From positions 8,184,001 through 8,248,000 of the forward strand of contig NZ_JAPEOZ010000001.1 of the NCBI RefSeq assembly GCF_026340655.1: 64,000 bases of DNA, in the 5' to 3' direction. This DNA is from Streptomyces sp. NBC_01275. GTDB taxonomy: Bacteria > Actinomycetota > Actinomycetes > Streptomycetales > Streptomycetaceae. Of the stretch, positions 41,888 to 50,521 are shown in pieces (within the stretch, counting starts at the first letter, position 1; each line of letters opens with the position of its first letter). The position numbers were made by a program, and so were the translations under genes. The notes under the pieces are model-generated. The model was given only the letters and a program-made list of their open reading frames with translations, was not told the DNA's origin and searched no databases.

Positions 41888-42519
41888 GCGGACATTCCCA
41901 GCGTGAGCAGATGGCGACGGTCGTCCGCGACGAAATCAGCGGACGCATGACCGGGCCGGACGAGTTCCGGATGGGCGTGCAGCAGGATCGAGGTCTCGAT
42001 TTCCCCGGCGTGCATGTCGGTGAGCAGCGAGGTCACCACCCCGGACCGTTCCCGCGCCTCCTCCCAGTCCTCCGGGGCCGGGAACAGCGCCATTGGCTCG
42101 CCGCGGGCGGAGGACTCCTGGACGGCGTTGCCCAGGACGTAGTTCCCGCCGTGTCCGTTGACCAGCACCAGGGCCTCGACGCCCGAGCGGCGCAGTGACG
42201 CCGCGATGTCCCGTACCACCGCGTGAAGGGTCACGGAGGAGATGCTGACGGTCCCCGGCCAGGCCGCGTGCTCGTGCGAGCAGGCGATGGTCACCGGCGG
42301 AAGGAGGTGCACCGGGTACGCCTCGGCGATCTCCCGGGCGATGGCGCAGGCGACCAGCGTGTCGGTGGCCAACGGCAGGTACGGACCGTGCTGTTCGAAG
42401 CTTCCGACGGGAAGGACCGCCACCTGCGTCGAGACGCCGGCCCCCCGGGTCCGTACGTCTTCCGTAGTGTCCGTCGGCACCAGACCGTACGCCGTCGACG
42501 GTATGTCCGAACCACTCAT
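41734..42519 (-). CDS. Creatininase-family metal hydrolase (formamide hydrolase-like)
   Basis: A 261-aa creatininase-fold protein. Metal ligands are visible in VGSFEQHGPYLPLATDT (Glu, His, Asp), VNGHGGN (His) and MHAGEIETS (Glu). Members include creatininase, MftE and the archaeal ArfB that deformylates FAPy, the product of GTP opening. Because it is divergent from GTP cyclohydrolase II by only 38 bp, a role on a GTP-derived formamidopyrimidine is attractive (inference). The start is ATG 42519. Confidence 0.88.
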   Translation of the reverse strand: MSGSDIPSTAYGLVPTDTTEDVRTRGAGVSTQVAVLPVGSFEQHGPYLPLATDTLVACAIAREIAEAYPVHLLPPVTIACSHEHAAWPGTVSISSVTLHAVVRDIAASLRRSGVEALVLVNGHGGNYVLGNAVQESSARGEPMALFPAPEDWEEARERSGVVTSLLTDMHAGEIETSILLHAHPELVRPGHASADFVADDRRHLLTLGMSAYTDSGVIGRPSLGSAEKGKELLASLADSFGAYFSLLTTGAAAGAGAGDSV

Positions 42520-42557
42520 CTTTTCACGGCCTTTCGTCTCTGCTTAGGAACCAGATC

Positions 42558-43217
42558 ATGACAGAAAAAATTGGCGTACTCGGCACGAAGACCCCGCAGC
42601 GCACCGGTGTGGAACGCGTGGTGAATGCGCCCTTGCCCACGGTGTACGGGAAATTCCAGGCGATCGGCTACATGGACCACGACCGCGGTGACGAACAGGT
42701 CGCCCTGGTCTACGGAGACATCGGCGCCGAGGACGTGCTGACCCGGCTGCACTCGGAGTGCCTGACCGGCGACGCGTTCGGCTCCCAGCACTGCGAGTGC
42801 GGCGACCAGCTGGCCTCCGCGCTGCGCGCGGTCGTCGCCGAGGGCCGGGGCATAGTCGTCTATCTGCGCGGTCACGAGGGCCGTGGCATCGGGCTGCTGG
42901 GCAAGCTGCGCGCGATGGCCCTGCAGGCGGAGGGCCTGGACACGGTCGAGGCGAACCTCGCCCTCGGTCTGCCGGTGGACGCCCGCGACTACAAGGTGGC
43001 CGCCGACATCCTGCGCGACCTGGGCGTGCGCTCGGTCCGCCTGATGTCGAACAACCCGCGCAAGCGGGAGGCGCTGGTGGACAACGGCATCCTGGTCGCC
43101 GAGGAGGTGCCGCTGCTGATCGAGCCGTGCGAGAACAACATCACCTACCTGCGCACCAAGCGGGAGCGCCTCGACCACCGGCTGCCCCACCTGGACGCGG
43201 TGGCGCACTGGTCCTGA
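42558..43217 (+). CDS. ribA: GTP cyclohydrolase II
   Basis: A 219-aa stand-alone GCHII. Zinc cysteines are in SECLTGDAFGSQHCECGDQL (Cys68, Cys79, Cys81). The catalytic region reads VVYLRGHEGRGIGLLGK, with Tyr102 present, and MSNNPRKREAL binds the guanine. Streptomyces carries several GCHII copies, and in S. coelicolor one paralogue (SCO6655) is reported to stop at the formylamino intermediate through a Tyr-to-Met change. Here Tyr is retained, so normal deformylating chemistry is expected unless other positions matter. The ATG follows AGGAA. It probably supplies the first step of the cluster product rather than bulk riboflavin. Confidence 0.9.
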   Translation: MTEKIGVLGTKTPQRTGVERVVNAPLPTVYGKFQAIGYMDHDRGDEQVALVYGDIGAEDVLTRLHSECLTGDAFGSQHCECGDQLASALRAVVAEGRGIVVYLRGHEGRGIGLLGKLRAMALQAEGLDTVEANLALGLPVDARDYKVAADILRDLGVRSVRLMSNNPRKREALVDNGILVAEEVPLLIEPCENNITYLRTKRERLDHRLPHLDAVAHWS

Positions 43218-43263
43218 GCCGTGAGGGCACGGCCACCGCGCAGGACGGACACGGCGCAGGACA

Positions 43264-43290
43264 GCCTCGGCCTCGGCATCCGGCCGAGGC
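43264..43290 (+). terminator. Possible terminator after ribA
   Basis: GCCTCGGCC (43264-43272), loop of 9, GGCCGAGGC (43282-43290). The stem is perfect but followed by GC rather than T, and it lies 23 bases before the next GTG, so it may be partial or regulatory. Confidence 0.45.
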
Positions 43291-43313
43291 CGCCGCGATA
43301 AGGAGCCGCTCGC

Positions 43314-44459
43314 GTGAACACGCATGCCTCGGTCGTCGTCATCGGCGGCGGAGTGATGGGCACGAGCATCGCCTACCATCTGGCCGCCGCCGGCGTCCGT
43401 GACGTCCTGCTCCTCGAGCGGGACGAACTCGCCGCCGGATCGACCTCGAAGGCCGCCGGCGGAGTGCGCGCGCAGTTCTCCGACGAACTGAACATCCAGC
43501 TCGGGGCGCGCAGCCTGGAGGCGTTCGGACGGTTCGGCCAGGAGTTCGGGCACGACATCGGACTGCACCGCGTCGGCTATCTCTTCCTGCTGTCGACGCC
43601 CGAGGAGGTCGCCTCCTTCGAGGCGAGCGTCCGGCTGCAGAACGCGCTCGGCGTGCCCAGCCGCATGATCGACCCGGCCGAGGCGCGCCGCCTCTCGCCG
43701 CTGATCACCACGGACGGGCTGCTGGCGGCCGCGTTCTCGCCCGACGACGGCCACTGCACCCCCGAGGCCGTCGTCCAGGGGTACGCGGACGCCGCCCGCC
43801 GGTGCGGAGCGCGCATCCTGCGGCACACCGAGGTGACCGGCATCGAGACGCGGGGCGCCGCGATCACCGCCGTGACCACCACCCTGGGCCGCGTCACCAC
43901 CGACACGGTGATCTGCGCGGCCGGCGCCTGGTCCCGGGCCGTCGGCGCGATGGCCGGCGTGGATCTGCCGGTGCAGCCGCTGCGCCGCCAGATCGCGGTC
44001 ACCGAACCGGTCCCCGGCCTCCCGCCCGACCTGCCGATGACCATCGACTTCACCAGCACCCTCTACTTCCACACCGAGGGCCCCGGCCTCCTCGTCGGCA
44101 TGTCCGACCCCGACGAACGCCCCGGCTTCGCCACCGACGCCCACGACCGGTGGATCCCCCGTCTCGCCGCCGCCCTGGAGCACCGCGCCCCCGCCCTGCT
44201 CGACCTGCGCCGCACGGGCGGCTGGGCGGGGCTGTACGAGGTCACTCCGGACCACAACGCGCTGATCGGCGAGGCGACTTCGGTATCCCGTTTTCTGTAT
44301 GCGACCGGCTTCTCCGGGCACGGCTTCCTCCAGGGACCGGCCGTCGGCGAGGTCGTCCGCGACCTGTACCTCGGCCGCGTACCCTTCGTGGACGTCACCC
44401 CCCTGAGCGCCGGCCGGTTCGCGGCCGACGCCCCGCGTCCGGAGGTCAACCGCGTATGA
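43314..44459 (+). CDS. FAD-dependent amino acid oxidase/dehydrogenase (sarcosine oxidase beta-like)
   Basis: A 381-aa DAO-family flavoprotein. It starts SVVVIGGGVMGTSIAYHLAAAGVRDVLLLERDELAAGSTSKAAGGVR and has DTVICAAGAWSRAVGAMAGVDLPVQPLRRQ and the C-terminal YATGFSGHGFLQGPAVGEVV. Sarcosine/proline dehydrogenase beta proteins and pipecolate oxidases look like this. It overlaps a saccharopine-dehydrogenase-type gene, so a substrate in lysine/pipecolate metabolism is plausible (inference). The GTG start 43314 follows AAGGAG. Confidence 0.85.
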   Translation: MNTHASVVVIGGGVMGTSIAYHLAAAGVRDVLLLERDELAAGSTSKAAGGVRAQFSDELNIQLGARSLEAFGRFGQEFGHDIGLHRVGYLFLLSTPEEVASFEASVRLQNALGVPSRMIDPAEARRLSPLITTDGLLAAAFSPDDGHCTPEAVVQGYADAARRCGARILRHTEVTGIETRGAAITAVTTTLGRVTTDTVICAAGAWSRAVGAMAGVDLPVQPLRRQIAVTEPVPGLPPDLPMTIDFTSTLYFHTEGPGLLVGMSDPDERPGFATDAHDRWIPRLAAALEHRAPALLDLRRTGGWAGLYEVTPDHNALIGEATSVSRFLYATGFSGHGFLQGPAVGEVVRDLYLGRVPFVDVTPLSAGRFAADAPRPEVNRV

Positions 44460-45529
44460 GCGACCTGCAGCTGTGGCTGCGCCACGAGGCCCGCACCACC
44501 GAGCGGCGCACCCCGGTCGTCCCCGACGACGCCCGCCGCCTCGTCGAGGCCGGCGTGGCCCTGACCGTCGAGGACTCCCCGCAGCGCATCGTCCCGACCA
44601 AGGAGTACGAGGCGATCGGCGCCCGGATCGTCCCCGCGGGCTCCTGGCCGTCGGCGCCGCGCGAGGCCGTCGTCCTCGGACTGAAGGAACTCCCGGACGA
44701 GCCACGGGAACTGACGCACCGCCACATCTTCTTCGGACACGCCTACAAGGGCCAGCCCGGCGCGGCCGACCTGCTGCGGAGGTTCGCCGCCGGAGGCGGG
44801 ACGCTCCTCGACCTGGAGTACCTGGTCGACGACCAGGGCCGCCGGCTCGCCGCCTTCGGCTTCTGGGCGGGCTATCTGGGCGCAGCCCTCGCGGTGCTCC
44901 AGCACCGGGGCCGGCTGACCGCGCCCCTGCGCCCGACCGACAAGGACGAGCTGGACGCGACGCTGCGCCCGACCGACGGGGAGACCTCCGGCGACGAGGG
45001 GTTCACCGCGCTCGTCGTCGGCGCCCTGGGCCGCAGCGGCCGGGGCGCACGGGCCGCGTTCGCCACGGCCGGCGTGGAACCGACCTGCTGGGACCTGGCG
45101 GAGACCCGCGCCCTGGACCGCCGCGCCCTGCTGGCCCACGACGTGCTGGTCAACTGCGTCCTCGCCACCGCACCGGTGCCGCCCTTCGTCCGCGAGGAGG
45201 ACCTCGACGACCCGGCCCGCCGGCTGCGCACCCTCTGCGACGTCACCTGCGACGTGGGCTCGCCCCTCAACGTCCTGCCGGTCTACGACCGTACGACCGA
45301 GTGGACGGACCCCGTGCGCCGGCTGCGCACGGAGCCCCCGCTCGATCTGATCGCCATCGACAACCTGCCGTCCCTGCTGCCGGCCGAGTCCAGCGCCGAC
45401 TTCTCGGCGGCCCTGACACCCCAGCTGCTCGACTTCGGCGTCGGCGGTCCCTGGGGCCGCTGCCTGGACCGCTTCCGCCAGGCCGGCCGTGAACTGGGCC
45501 TCTCGGAAGGGGAGTTCGGCCGTGTCTGA
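44456..45529 (+). CDS. Saccharopine dehydrogenase (NAD+, L-lysine-forming type)
   Basis: A 357-aa protein of the Lys1/alanine-dehydrogenase-like fold: WLRHEARTTERRTPVVPDDARRLVEAGVALTVEDSP, then FFGHAYKGQPGAADLLRRFAAGGGTLLDLEYLVDDQGRRLAAFGFWAG and DVTCDVGSPLNVLPVYDRTTEW. It interconverts saccharopine with lysine plus 2-oxoglutarate. Paired with the next gene it could run lysine to aminoadipate semialdehyde. ATGA overlap with the FAD gene and 8-base overlap with the next gene indicate one operon. Confidence 0.88.
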   Translation: MSDLQLWLRHEARTTERRTPVVPDDARRLVEAGVALTVEDSPQRIVPTKEYEAIGARIVPAGSWPSAPREAVVLGLKELPDEPRELTHRHIFFGHAYKGQPGAADLLRRFAAGGGTLLDLEYLVDDQGRRLAAFGFWAGYLGAALAVLQHRGRLTAPLRPTDKDELDATLRPTDGETSGDEGFTALVVGALGRSGRGARAAFATAGVEPTCWDLAETRALDRRALLAHDVLVNCVLATAPVPPFVREEDLDDPARRLRTLCDVTCDVGSPLNVLPVYDRTTEWTDPVRRLRTEPPLDLIAIDNLPSLLPAESSADFSAALTPQLLDFGVGGPWGRCLDRFRQAGRELGLSEGEFGRV

Positions 45530-46712
45530 GCGGGTCGCCGCATCCGGCGCAGTCCACTGGGTCGGGGCCGGGCTGTCCACGGGCAGCGGTCTGGCCGACC
45601 TGTGCGCCCACACCGGCCGGGTGCGGCTGTGGCACCGTACGACGGAGCGCGCGGCGCAGGCCCTGGACCGGCTGGGCCTGACCGGACGCGTCGAGCCGCG
45701 CGCGTACACCCTCGACGCGCTCACGGCCGAACTGGCCCCCGGGGACGTCGTGGTGTCGATGCTGCCCGCGCCCGAGCACGCCCCGCTGCTGGCGGCCTGC
45801 GTGGCCGAGCGCGCCCACTTCGCCTGCTCCAGCTATGTGTCGGACGCGGTCCTGGAGCAGGCGCCCGCCGCCGCCGAGGCCGGGCTCGTGGTGCTGACCG
45901 AGGCCGGTCTCGACCCGGGCATCGACCATCTCTTCGCGCACAGCCTCGTCGCCCGGGCCGGCACGGCCGTCGGCGCGGGCGTCCCCGCCTCCTACCGACT
46001 CACCTCCTACTGCGGAGGCGTCCCCGCCGTCCCCAACGACTTCCGCTACCGCTTCAGCTGGGCGCCCCTCGGAGTCCTCAACGCCCTGCGCTCGCCCGCG
46101 CGTTACGTCGAGGACGGCGTCGAGGTCGAGGTCGCCCGGCCGTGGGAGGCCACCCGGGGGCACGTCGTCGACGGGAACGGCGCGCTCGACGGGAACGACG
46201 GGACGGCCGCGGAGACCTTCGAGGTCTACCCCAACCGCGACAGCCTGCCCTTCATCGAGCAGTACGAGCTGCCGGGGGCCTGGCGGCCGGAGGCCTTCGT
46301 GCGCGGCACCCTGCGCCTGGACGGCTGGCTGCGGGCCTGGGACCCGGTGTTCGAGGAGCTGAAGGACGGCGACGACGCCCGGATCGCCGCCCTGGCCCGG
46401 GATTTGGCCGCCGCCCACCCCACCACGGACGCCGACCGCGACCGCGTGGTCCTCGCGGTGTCCCTGGACGTCGACGCCGACAACGGCGTGGCGTGGTCCG
46501 GGAGTTGTCTGCTCGACCTGACCGGGGACGCGCGGGAGAGCGCCATGGCCCGCTGCGTCTCCCGCACTCTCGCCCTCGGCGTCCGGCACATCCTGGACGG
46601 CTCCCTGCCGCCGGGGCTGAGCCGGGCGGCGGAGACCGCGGCACGCTCGGAGCAGTGGCTGCGCGAACTCGGCGACGAAGGGCTGGAGTTCACCGTGCGC
46701 GTCGACGGCTGA
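45522..46712 (+). CDS. Saccharopine dehydrogenase (glutamate-forming, Lys9-like) family protein
   Basis: A 396-aa NAD(P)-binding protein. A short Rossmann start (VHWVGAGLSTGSGLADLCAHTGRVRLWHRTTERA) precedes GDVVVSMLPAPEHAPLLAACVAERAHFACSSYVSDAV and TEAGLDPGIDHLFAH, hallmarks of saccharopine reductase-type enzymes, then SYCGGVPAVPNDFRYRFSWAPLGVLNAL. It probably cleaves saccharopine to glutamate and aminoadipate semialdehyde, which cyclises to the P6C imine. With the FAD enzyme it forms a lysine/pipecolate module. GTG 45522 is the start. Confidence 0.87.
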   Translation: MSERVAASGAVHWVGAGLSTGSGLADLCAHTGRVRLWHRTTERAAQALDRLGLTGRVEPRAYTLDALTAELAPGDVVVSMLPAPEHAPLLAACVAERAHFACSSYVSDAVLEQAPAAAEAGLVVLTEAGLDPGIDHLFAHSLVARAGTAVGAGVPASYRLTSYCGGVPAVPNDFRYRFSWAPLGVLNALRSPARYVEDGVEVEVARPWEATRGHVVDGNGALDGNDGTAAETFEVYPNRDSLPFIEQYELPGAWRPEAFVRGTLRLDGWLRAWDPVFEELKDGDDARIAALARDLAAAHPTTDADRDRVVLAVSLDVDADNGVAWSGSCLLDLTGDARESAMARCVSRTLALGVRHILDGSLPPGLSRAAETAARSEQWLRELGDEGLEFTVRVDG

Positions 46713-46746
46713 CCGGCCGGCGTCCTGCCGCGTATCGTGGTGCGGC

Positions 46747-47256
46747 GTGATCAAGCCGGAGCGGCTGCGTGCCGATCACGCGGAGGCCCTGCCGGCCTTC
46801 GAGCGCGAGAACCGGAGCCACTTCGCGCGGACCGTGCCGGACCGGGGCGACGCGTGCTTCTCCGAGTTCCCCTCCCGGCTCCGCGTCCTGCTCGCCGAGC
46901 AGGACGCCGGGGTGTGTCACTTCCATGGCGTGGTGGACGACCGGGGCGACCTCGTCGGCCGGGTCGATCTCGTGGAGGTCGAGGACGGGAGGGCCGACCT
47001 CGGCTACCGGGTCGCCGAGCGCGCCGCGGGCCGGGGCGTGGCGACGGGCGCGGTGGAGGAGGTCTGCCGGCCGGCGACGGAGGCGCACCGGCTGTCCGCC
47101 CTCACCGCCGCCGCCACCCTCGACAACCCGGCGTCCAGGGCCGTGCCGGCGCGCACCGGGTTCACGGCCGTGGACGGCATCACCCTCGACGGCCGCCCCG
47201 GCGTGCGCTACCGCCGTCGCCTCAGCCCGTCAGCGCCTCATGGACCAGCCGCTTGA
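46747..47256 (+). CDS. GNAT N-acetyltransferase (RimJ-like)
   Basis: A 169-aa GNAT of the ribosomal-protein acetyltransferase type: IKPERLRADHAEALPAFERENRSHF, GDLVGRVDLVEVEDGRADLGYRVAERAAGRGVATGAVEEVC (the acetyl-CoA loop is AAGRGVATGA) and NPASRAVPARTGFTAVDG. The usual RxxGxG/A loop is degenerate. The substrate is unknown. The GTG start lies 34 bp after the saccharopine gene. Its 3' end overlaps the convergent serine hydrolase gene by 35 bp. Confidence 0.8.
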   Translation: MIKPERLRADHAEALPAFERENRSHFARTVPDRGDACFSEFPSRLRVLLAEQDAGVCHFHGVVDDRGDLVGRVDLVEVEDGRADLGYRVAERAAGRGVATGAVEEVCRPATEAHRLSALTAAATLDNPASRAVPARTGFTAVDGITLDGRPGVRYRRRLSPSAPHGPAA

Positions 47257-48451
47257 GGTCGGGGTAGAGCTTGAGCGACCTCCTCGGCCTGAGCTGGGTC
47301 AGGAACTGGACGGTCACGTCATGGGCCGGGTCGACCCAGAACGTCGTGGTGGCGACCCCGCTCCAGCCGTAGGCGCCGAGGCCGGCGGGGGCCTGGGTGC
47401 GGTCCGGGTCGACGACCACGGAGACGCCCAGGCCGAAGCCGACGCCGTCGTTGCCGGGCTCGTCATGGGCCGGGCGGGCGCCGAAGGCGCGCAGGTCGGC
47501 CCCGCCGGGGAGGTGGTTGCGGGTCATGAGGTCCACCGTCTCGGGCGCGAGGAGGCGGACGCCGTCCAGCTCGCCGCGCCGGCGCAGCAGCTCCGCGAAG
47601 CGGTGGACGTCGTAGGCGCTCGCGACCATGCCGCCGCTGCCCGAGAGGAACCGGGGGCGGCCGAACAGAGGCAGGCCCGGGATCGGCTCGATTCCGCCCC
47701 TGTCCGCGTCGCCGTACAGCTCCGCAAGGCGGCCGGCCTGTTCGTCCGTGACCTGGAAGCCGGCGTCCGGCATGCCGAGCGGGCGGAAGATCCGCTCGGC
47801 GAGGAAGGTGTCGAGGGGCTGCCCGGAGACGACCTCGATGATGCGGCCGAGGACGTTGGTGGACACCGAGTAGTTCCACTGGGTGCCCGGCTCGAACTGC
47901 AACGGCAGCCGCGCGTACGCCTCGACGGTCTCGGCGAGGGTCGAGCCCGGCAGCACCGCCGACTCCAGCCCGGCCTCGCGGTAGAGGGCGTCGACGGGGT
48001 GACAGTGGTAGAAGGCGAAGGTCAGGCCCGCGGTGTGGGTCATCAGATGCCGTACCAGGAGCGGCTGCTCGACCGGCCGGGTGCGCAGGTCGGCGCCGGA
48101 GCCGCCGACGTAGACCCGCTGGTCGGCGAAGGCCGGGAGGTGGTCGGCGACCGGGTCGTCGAGCCGCAGTCGGCCCTCCTCCATCAGTATCAGCGCGGCG
48201 ACCGAGGTGACCGGCTTGGTCATGGAGTAGATCCGGTAGAGGGTGTCGGGCTCGACGGGCAGACCTGCGGCGACGTCGCGGTGGCCGTGCGCGGTGAGGT
48301 GCGCGACCCGGCCGCCGCGCGAGACGGCGACGAGGAATCCGGGCAGGCGTCCCTCGTCGACGTAGTGGGCGACGTGCTGGTCGAGGCGGTCCAGCGCCTT
48401 CGCGTCCAGTCCGACCTCGCTCGGGTCGACCTCTTGTCGCAGCAGTGCCAT
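47222..48451 (-). CDS. Serine hydrolase of the class C beta-lactamase/esterase family
   Basis: A 409-aa penicillin-binding-fold hydrolase. The nucleophile motif SxxK is in LYRIYSMTKPVTSVAAL. The Tyr motif is in TQWNYSVSTNVLGRIIE, with HTAGLT nearby. A GYGWSGVA-like third motif appears as GAYGWSGVATTTFW. There is no export signal, so a cytosolic esterase or D-aminopeptidase is more likely than a true beta-lactamase. ATG 48451 has GGAGGA upstream. Confidence 0.87.
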   Translation of the reverse strand: MALLRQEVDPSEVGLDAKALDRLDQHVAHYVDEGRLPGFLVAVSRGGRVAHLTAHGHRDVAAGLPVEPDTLYRIYSMTKPVTSVAALILMEEGRLRLDDPVADHLPAFADQRVYVGGSGADLRTRPVEQPLLVRHLMTHTAGLTFAFYHCHPVDALYREAGLESAVLPGSTLAETVEAYARLPLQFEPGTQWNYSVSTNVLGRIIEVVSGQPLDTFLAERIFRPLGMPDAGFQVTDEQAGRLAELYGDADRGGIEPIPGLPLFGRPRFLSGSGGMVASAYDVHRFAELLRRRGELDGVRLLAPETVDLMTRNHLPGGADLRAFGARPAHDEPGNDGVGFGLGVSVVVDPDRTQAPAGLGAYGWSGVATTTFWVDPAHDVTVQFLTQLRPRRSLKLYPDLKRLVHEALTG

Positions 48452-48509
48452 CGTTCTCCTCCGGTGCGTTCCTTCGAGGTGCGGTCCGGCCTGTCCCGCG
48501 CGGGCGACC

Positions 48510-49925
48510 TCAGACCTCATGGTCGCGTAGGGAATGCCGGGAGGGATCGTTTTCGACGCCGTGGTTTGTGTGGGGTGCGTCGCTTCCACCAGCCGGGAGT
48601 CCGGCGGAAGGGGCGGCGGAGGTGGAGGAGGCGGGACGGGGGCGGCCCGGCAGCGCCCGGCAGACGGGCAGGGCGGCGGCGGCCGCGAGCGCCATCACGA
48701 GCAGGGGCGAGCGGGCGGTGCCGAGTTCCATGAGCACGGTCGCCGAGGCCACGCCCAGCACGGGACCGACGTTCATCGCCGTCTGCTGCAACGCGCCCGC
48801 GACTCCGGCGGAGGCGGCGGGAGCCTGGTGTACGACGACATGGGTCGCCGCCACCATCACCGTGCCGAATCCGGCGCCCAGCAGTGCGAACCCGACGCCG
48901 AAGGCCGCCTGGCCCGAGGCTTCGGCCAGGACGAGGAGACCGGCGGCGAGGACGGCCGTCGCCCCCGTCACGGTGGCGCGCGCGCCGGCCCGGCGCAGCA
49001 GGATTGCGGCGGTGGGCGCGGCCGCGATCAGCAGCACGGCCAGCGGCAGGCTGAGCAGGGCGGTGTGCAGCGGGGTGAGCCCCAGATCGTCCTGGAGGAG
49101 GTAGACGCAGGCGAACAGCGCGCCGTTGAGGGCGGCCGACACGGCGACGAGCAGCCCGAGCGACGCGCCGACGGCCGGCGAGCCCACCACGGCCGGCGGC
49201 AGCAGCGGGACCGGCGTACGGCGCTCGTGGCGTACGAAGGCGGCTCCCGCGAGGAGTGCGCCGGCCGCCGACCAGCTCACGCCCGGCAGGGTGACCAGGG
49301 TGTGCGCCAGACAGGCCAGGGCCGCCGCGAGCAGCAGGGAGCCGGGGACGTCCAGCGGGGTGTCGACGGTCGGCCGCGTCTTCTCCCGGGAGGCGAGGGC
49401 GAGCACGCCGAACAGCAGTGCGGGCACGATGTTGAGGAGGAACACGGCCCGCCAGCCGAACGCCGTGACCAGCGCTCCGCCCACCACGGGTCCGGCCGCC
49501 GCCGCCAGCCCGATGGCGGCGGTGCGCACGGCGATCGGGGTGCGCAGCCGGTCCGGCGGGAACGAGGTGCGCAGCATCCCCAGGGTGGCCGGCTGCAACA
49601 GCGCCCCGAACACCCCCTGCACGACCCGCAGTCCGATCACCCAGCCCACGCCCGGCGCCCAGCACAGACCCGCCGAGGCGGCCCCGAAGCCGAGCATGCC
49701 GACGGCGAAGGTCCGCCGGTGTCCGTACCGGTCGCCGAGCCGGCCGGCGAACACCAACAGGCCCGCCACGGCGACGAGATACCCGGTGCCGGTCCACTGG
49801 ACCTGCGCGAGGGAGGCGTCCAGATCGCGTTGCATCGTGGGCCGGGCGACCGTGAGGACGGTGCCGTCCAGGGCGACCACCACGGCCCCGGCCACGCTGC
49901 TCGCCAGCGTCAGGGGACGGTTCAC
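48510..49925 (-). CDS. DHA2-family MFS drug efflux transporter
   Basis: A 471-aa 14-helix MFS protein. It starts LTLASSVAGAVVVALDGTVLTVARPTMQRDLDAS (motif D1 LDGTVLTVA) and has GRLGDRYGHRRTF (motif A) and GPVVGGALVTAFGWRAVFLLN (motif C). Such proteins expel drugs or natural products by proton antiport. It overlaps the TetR gene by 4 bases (GTG 49925 against its stop at 49922), so repressor and pump are co-expressed. Confidence 0.88.
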   Translation of the reverse strand: MNRPLTLASSVAGAVVVALDGTVLTVARPTMQRDLDASLAQVQWTGTGYLVAVAGLLVFAGRLGDRYGHRRTFAVGMLGFGAASAGLCWAPGVGWVIGLRVVQGVFGALLQPATLGMLRTSFPPDRLRTPIAVRTAAIGLAAAAGPVVGGALVTAFGWRAVFLLNIVPALLFGVLALASREKTRPTVDTPLDVPGSLLLAAALACLAHTLVTLPGVSWSAAGALLAGAAFVRHERRTPVPLLPPAVVGSPAVGASLGLLVAVSAALNGALFACVYLLQDDLGLTPLHTALLSLPLAVLLIAAAPTAAILLRRAGARATVTGATAVLAAGLLVLAEASGQAAFGVGFALLGAGFGTVMVAATHVVVHQAPAASAGVAGALQQTAMNVGPVLGVASATVLMELGTARSPLLVMALAAAAALPVCRALPGRPRPASSTSAAPSAGLPAGGSDAPHTNHGVENDPSRHSLRDHEV

Positions 49926-50521
49926 CGGCCGCCCTCCGGCCCGAGATGCGCGTCCAGAGCCGTATGCAGCAGAGGTGCGAAGTCGTCGGTGTCCGTGGCG
50001 AGTTGGAGACTGCCCCAGCCCCACAGCTGGGCGATGCCGTGCAGGTTCGCCCACAGCGCGCCGGCGACGGTGCGGGCGTCGGCCCGCAGGTCGGGGCGGG
50101 CCCGGCCGACCAGGTCCACCAGGGTCCTGAACAGCGGCAGGCTGGTGTCCCGCAGCCGCAGATGACCGCTTTTCAGCAGTTCGTGACGGAACATCAGCTC
50201 GTACATCCCGGGGTTGTCCAGGGCGAACTCCAGGTAGGTCCGGCCCAGTTCGGCCAGTTGGGCGCGCGGACGCGCGCCGCCGTCGCCGAGCGCGGTCGTC
50301 ACCCGCCCGGCCAGCTCGGTGAAGCCGCGGCGGGCGATGGCCGACAGCAGCTCCACATGCGTGGGGAAGTAGCGGCGCGGGGCTCCGTGCGAGACGCCGG
50401 CCCGTCGGGCGATCTCCCGCAGGGTCAGCGCGCCGACGCCTTCCAGGGCCACCAGGTCCACGCCGACGTCGACGAGACGGGTCCGCAGGTCGGGGTCCGG
50501 CTTCTCGGAGTCATGGCTCAT
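49922..50521 (-). CDS. TetR-family repressor of the adjacent MFS pump
   Basis: A 199-aa TetR protein: RLVDVGVDLVALEGVGALTLREIARRAGVSHGAPRRYFPTHVELLSAIARRGFTEL is the HTH domain. The C-terminal ligand domain follows. ATG 50521 overlaps the first base of a 37-bp double palindrome, leaving no room for a ribosome-binding site upstream that is not part of the operator. The transcript is therefore either leaderless or started just inside it. The repressor gene leads the operon with the pump. Confidence 0.88.
   Translation of the reverse strand: MSHDSEKPDPDLRTRLVDVGVDLVALEGVGALTLREIARRAGVSHGAPRRYFPTHVELLSAIARRGFTELAGRVTTALGDGGARPRAQLAELGRTYLEFALDNPGMYELMFRHELLKSGHLRLRDTSLPLFRTLVDLVGRARPDLRADARTVAGALWANLHGIAQLWGWGSLQLATDTDDFAPLLHTALDAHLGPEGGR

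Noticed and set aside
42558..43217. GCHII as the known formylamino-forming (FAPy) paralogue with Tyr-to-Met change
   Set aside because: The Tyr (Tyr102) is retained in VVYLRGHEGRG, so the reported substitution is not present.
47222..48451. Serine hydrolase as a secreted beta-lactamase
   Set aside because: No signal peptide is visible and the third motif is esterase-like; it is left as a general serine hydrolase.
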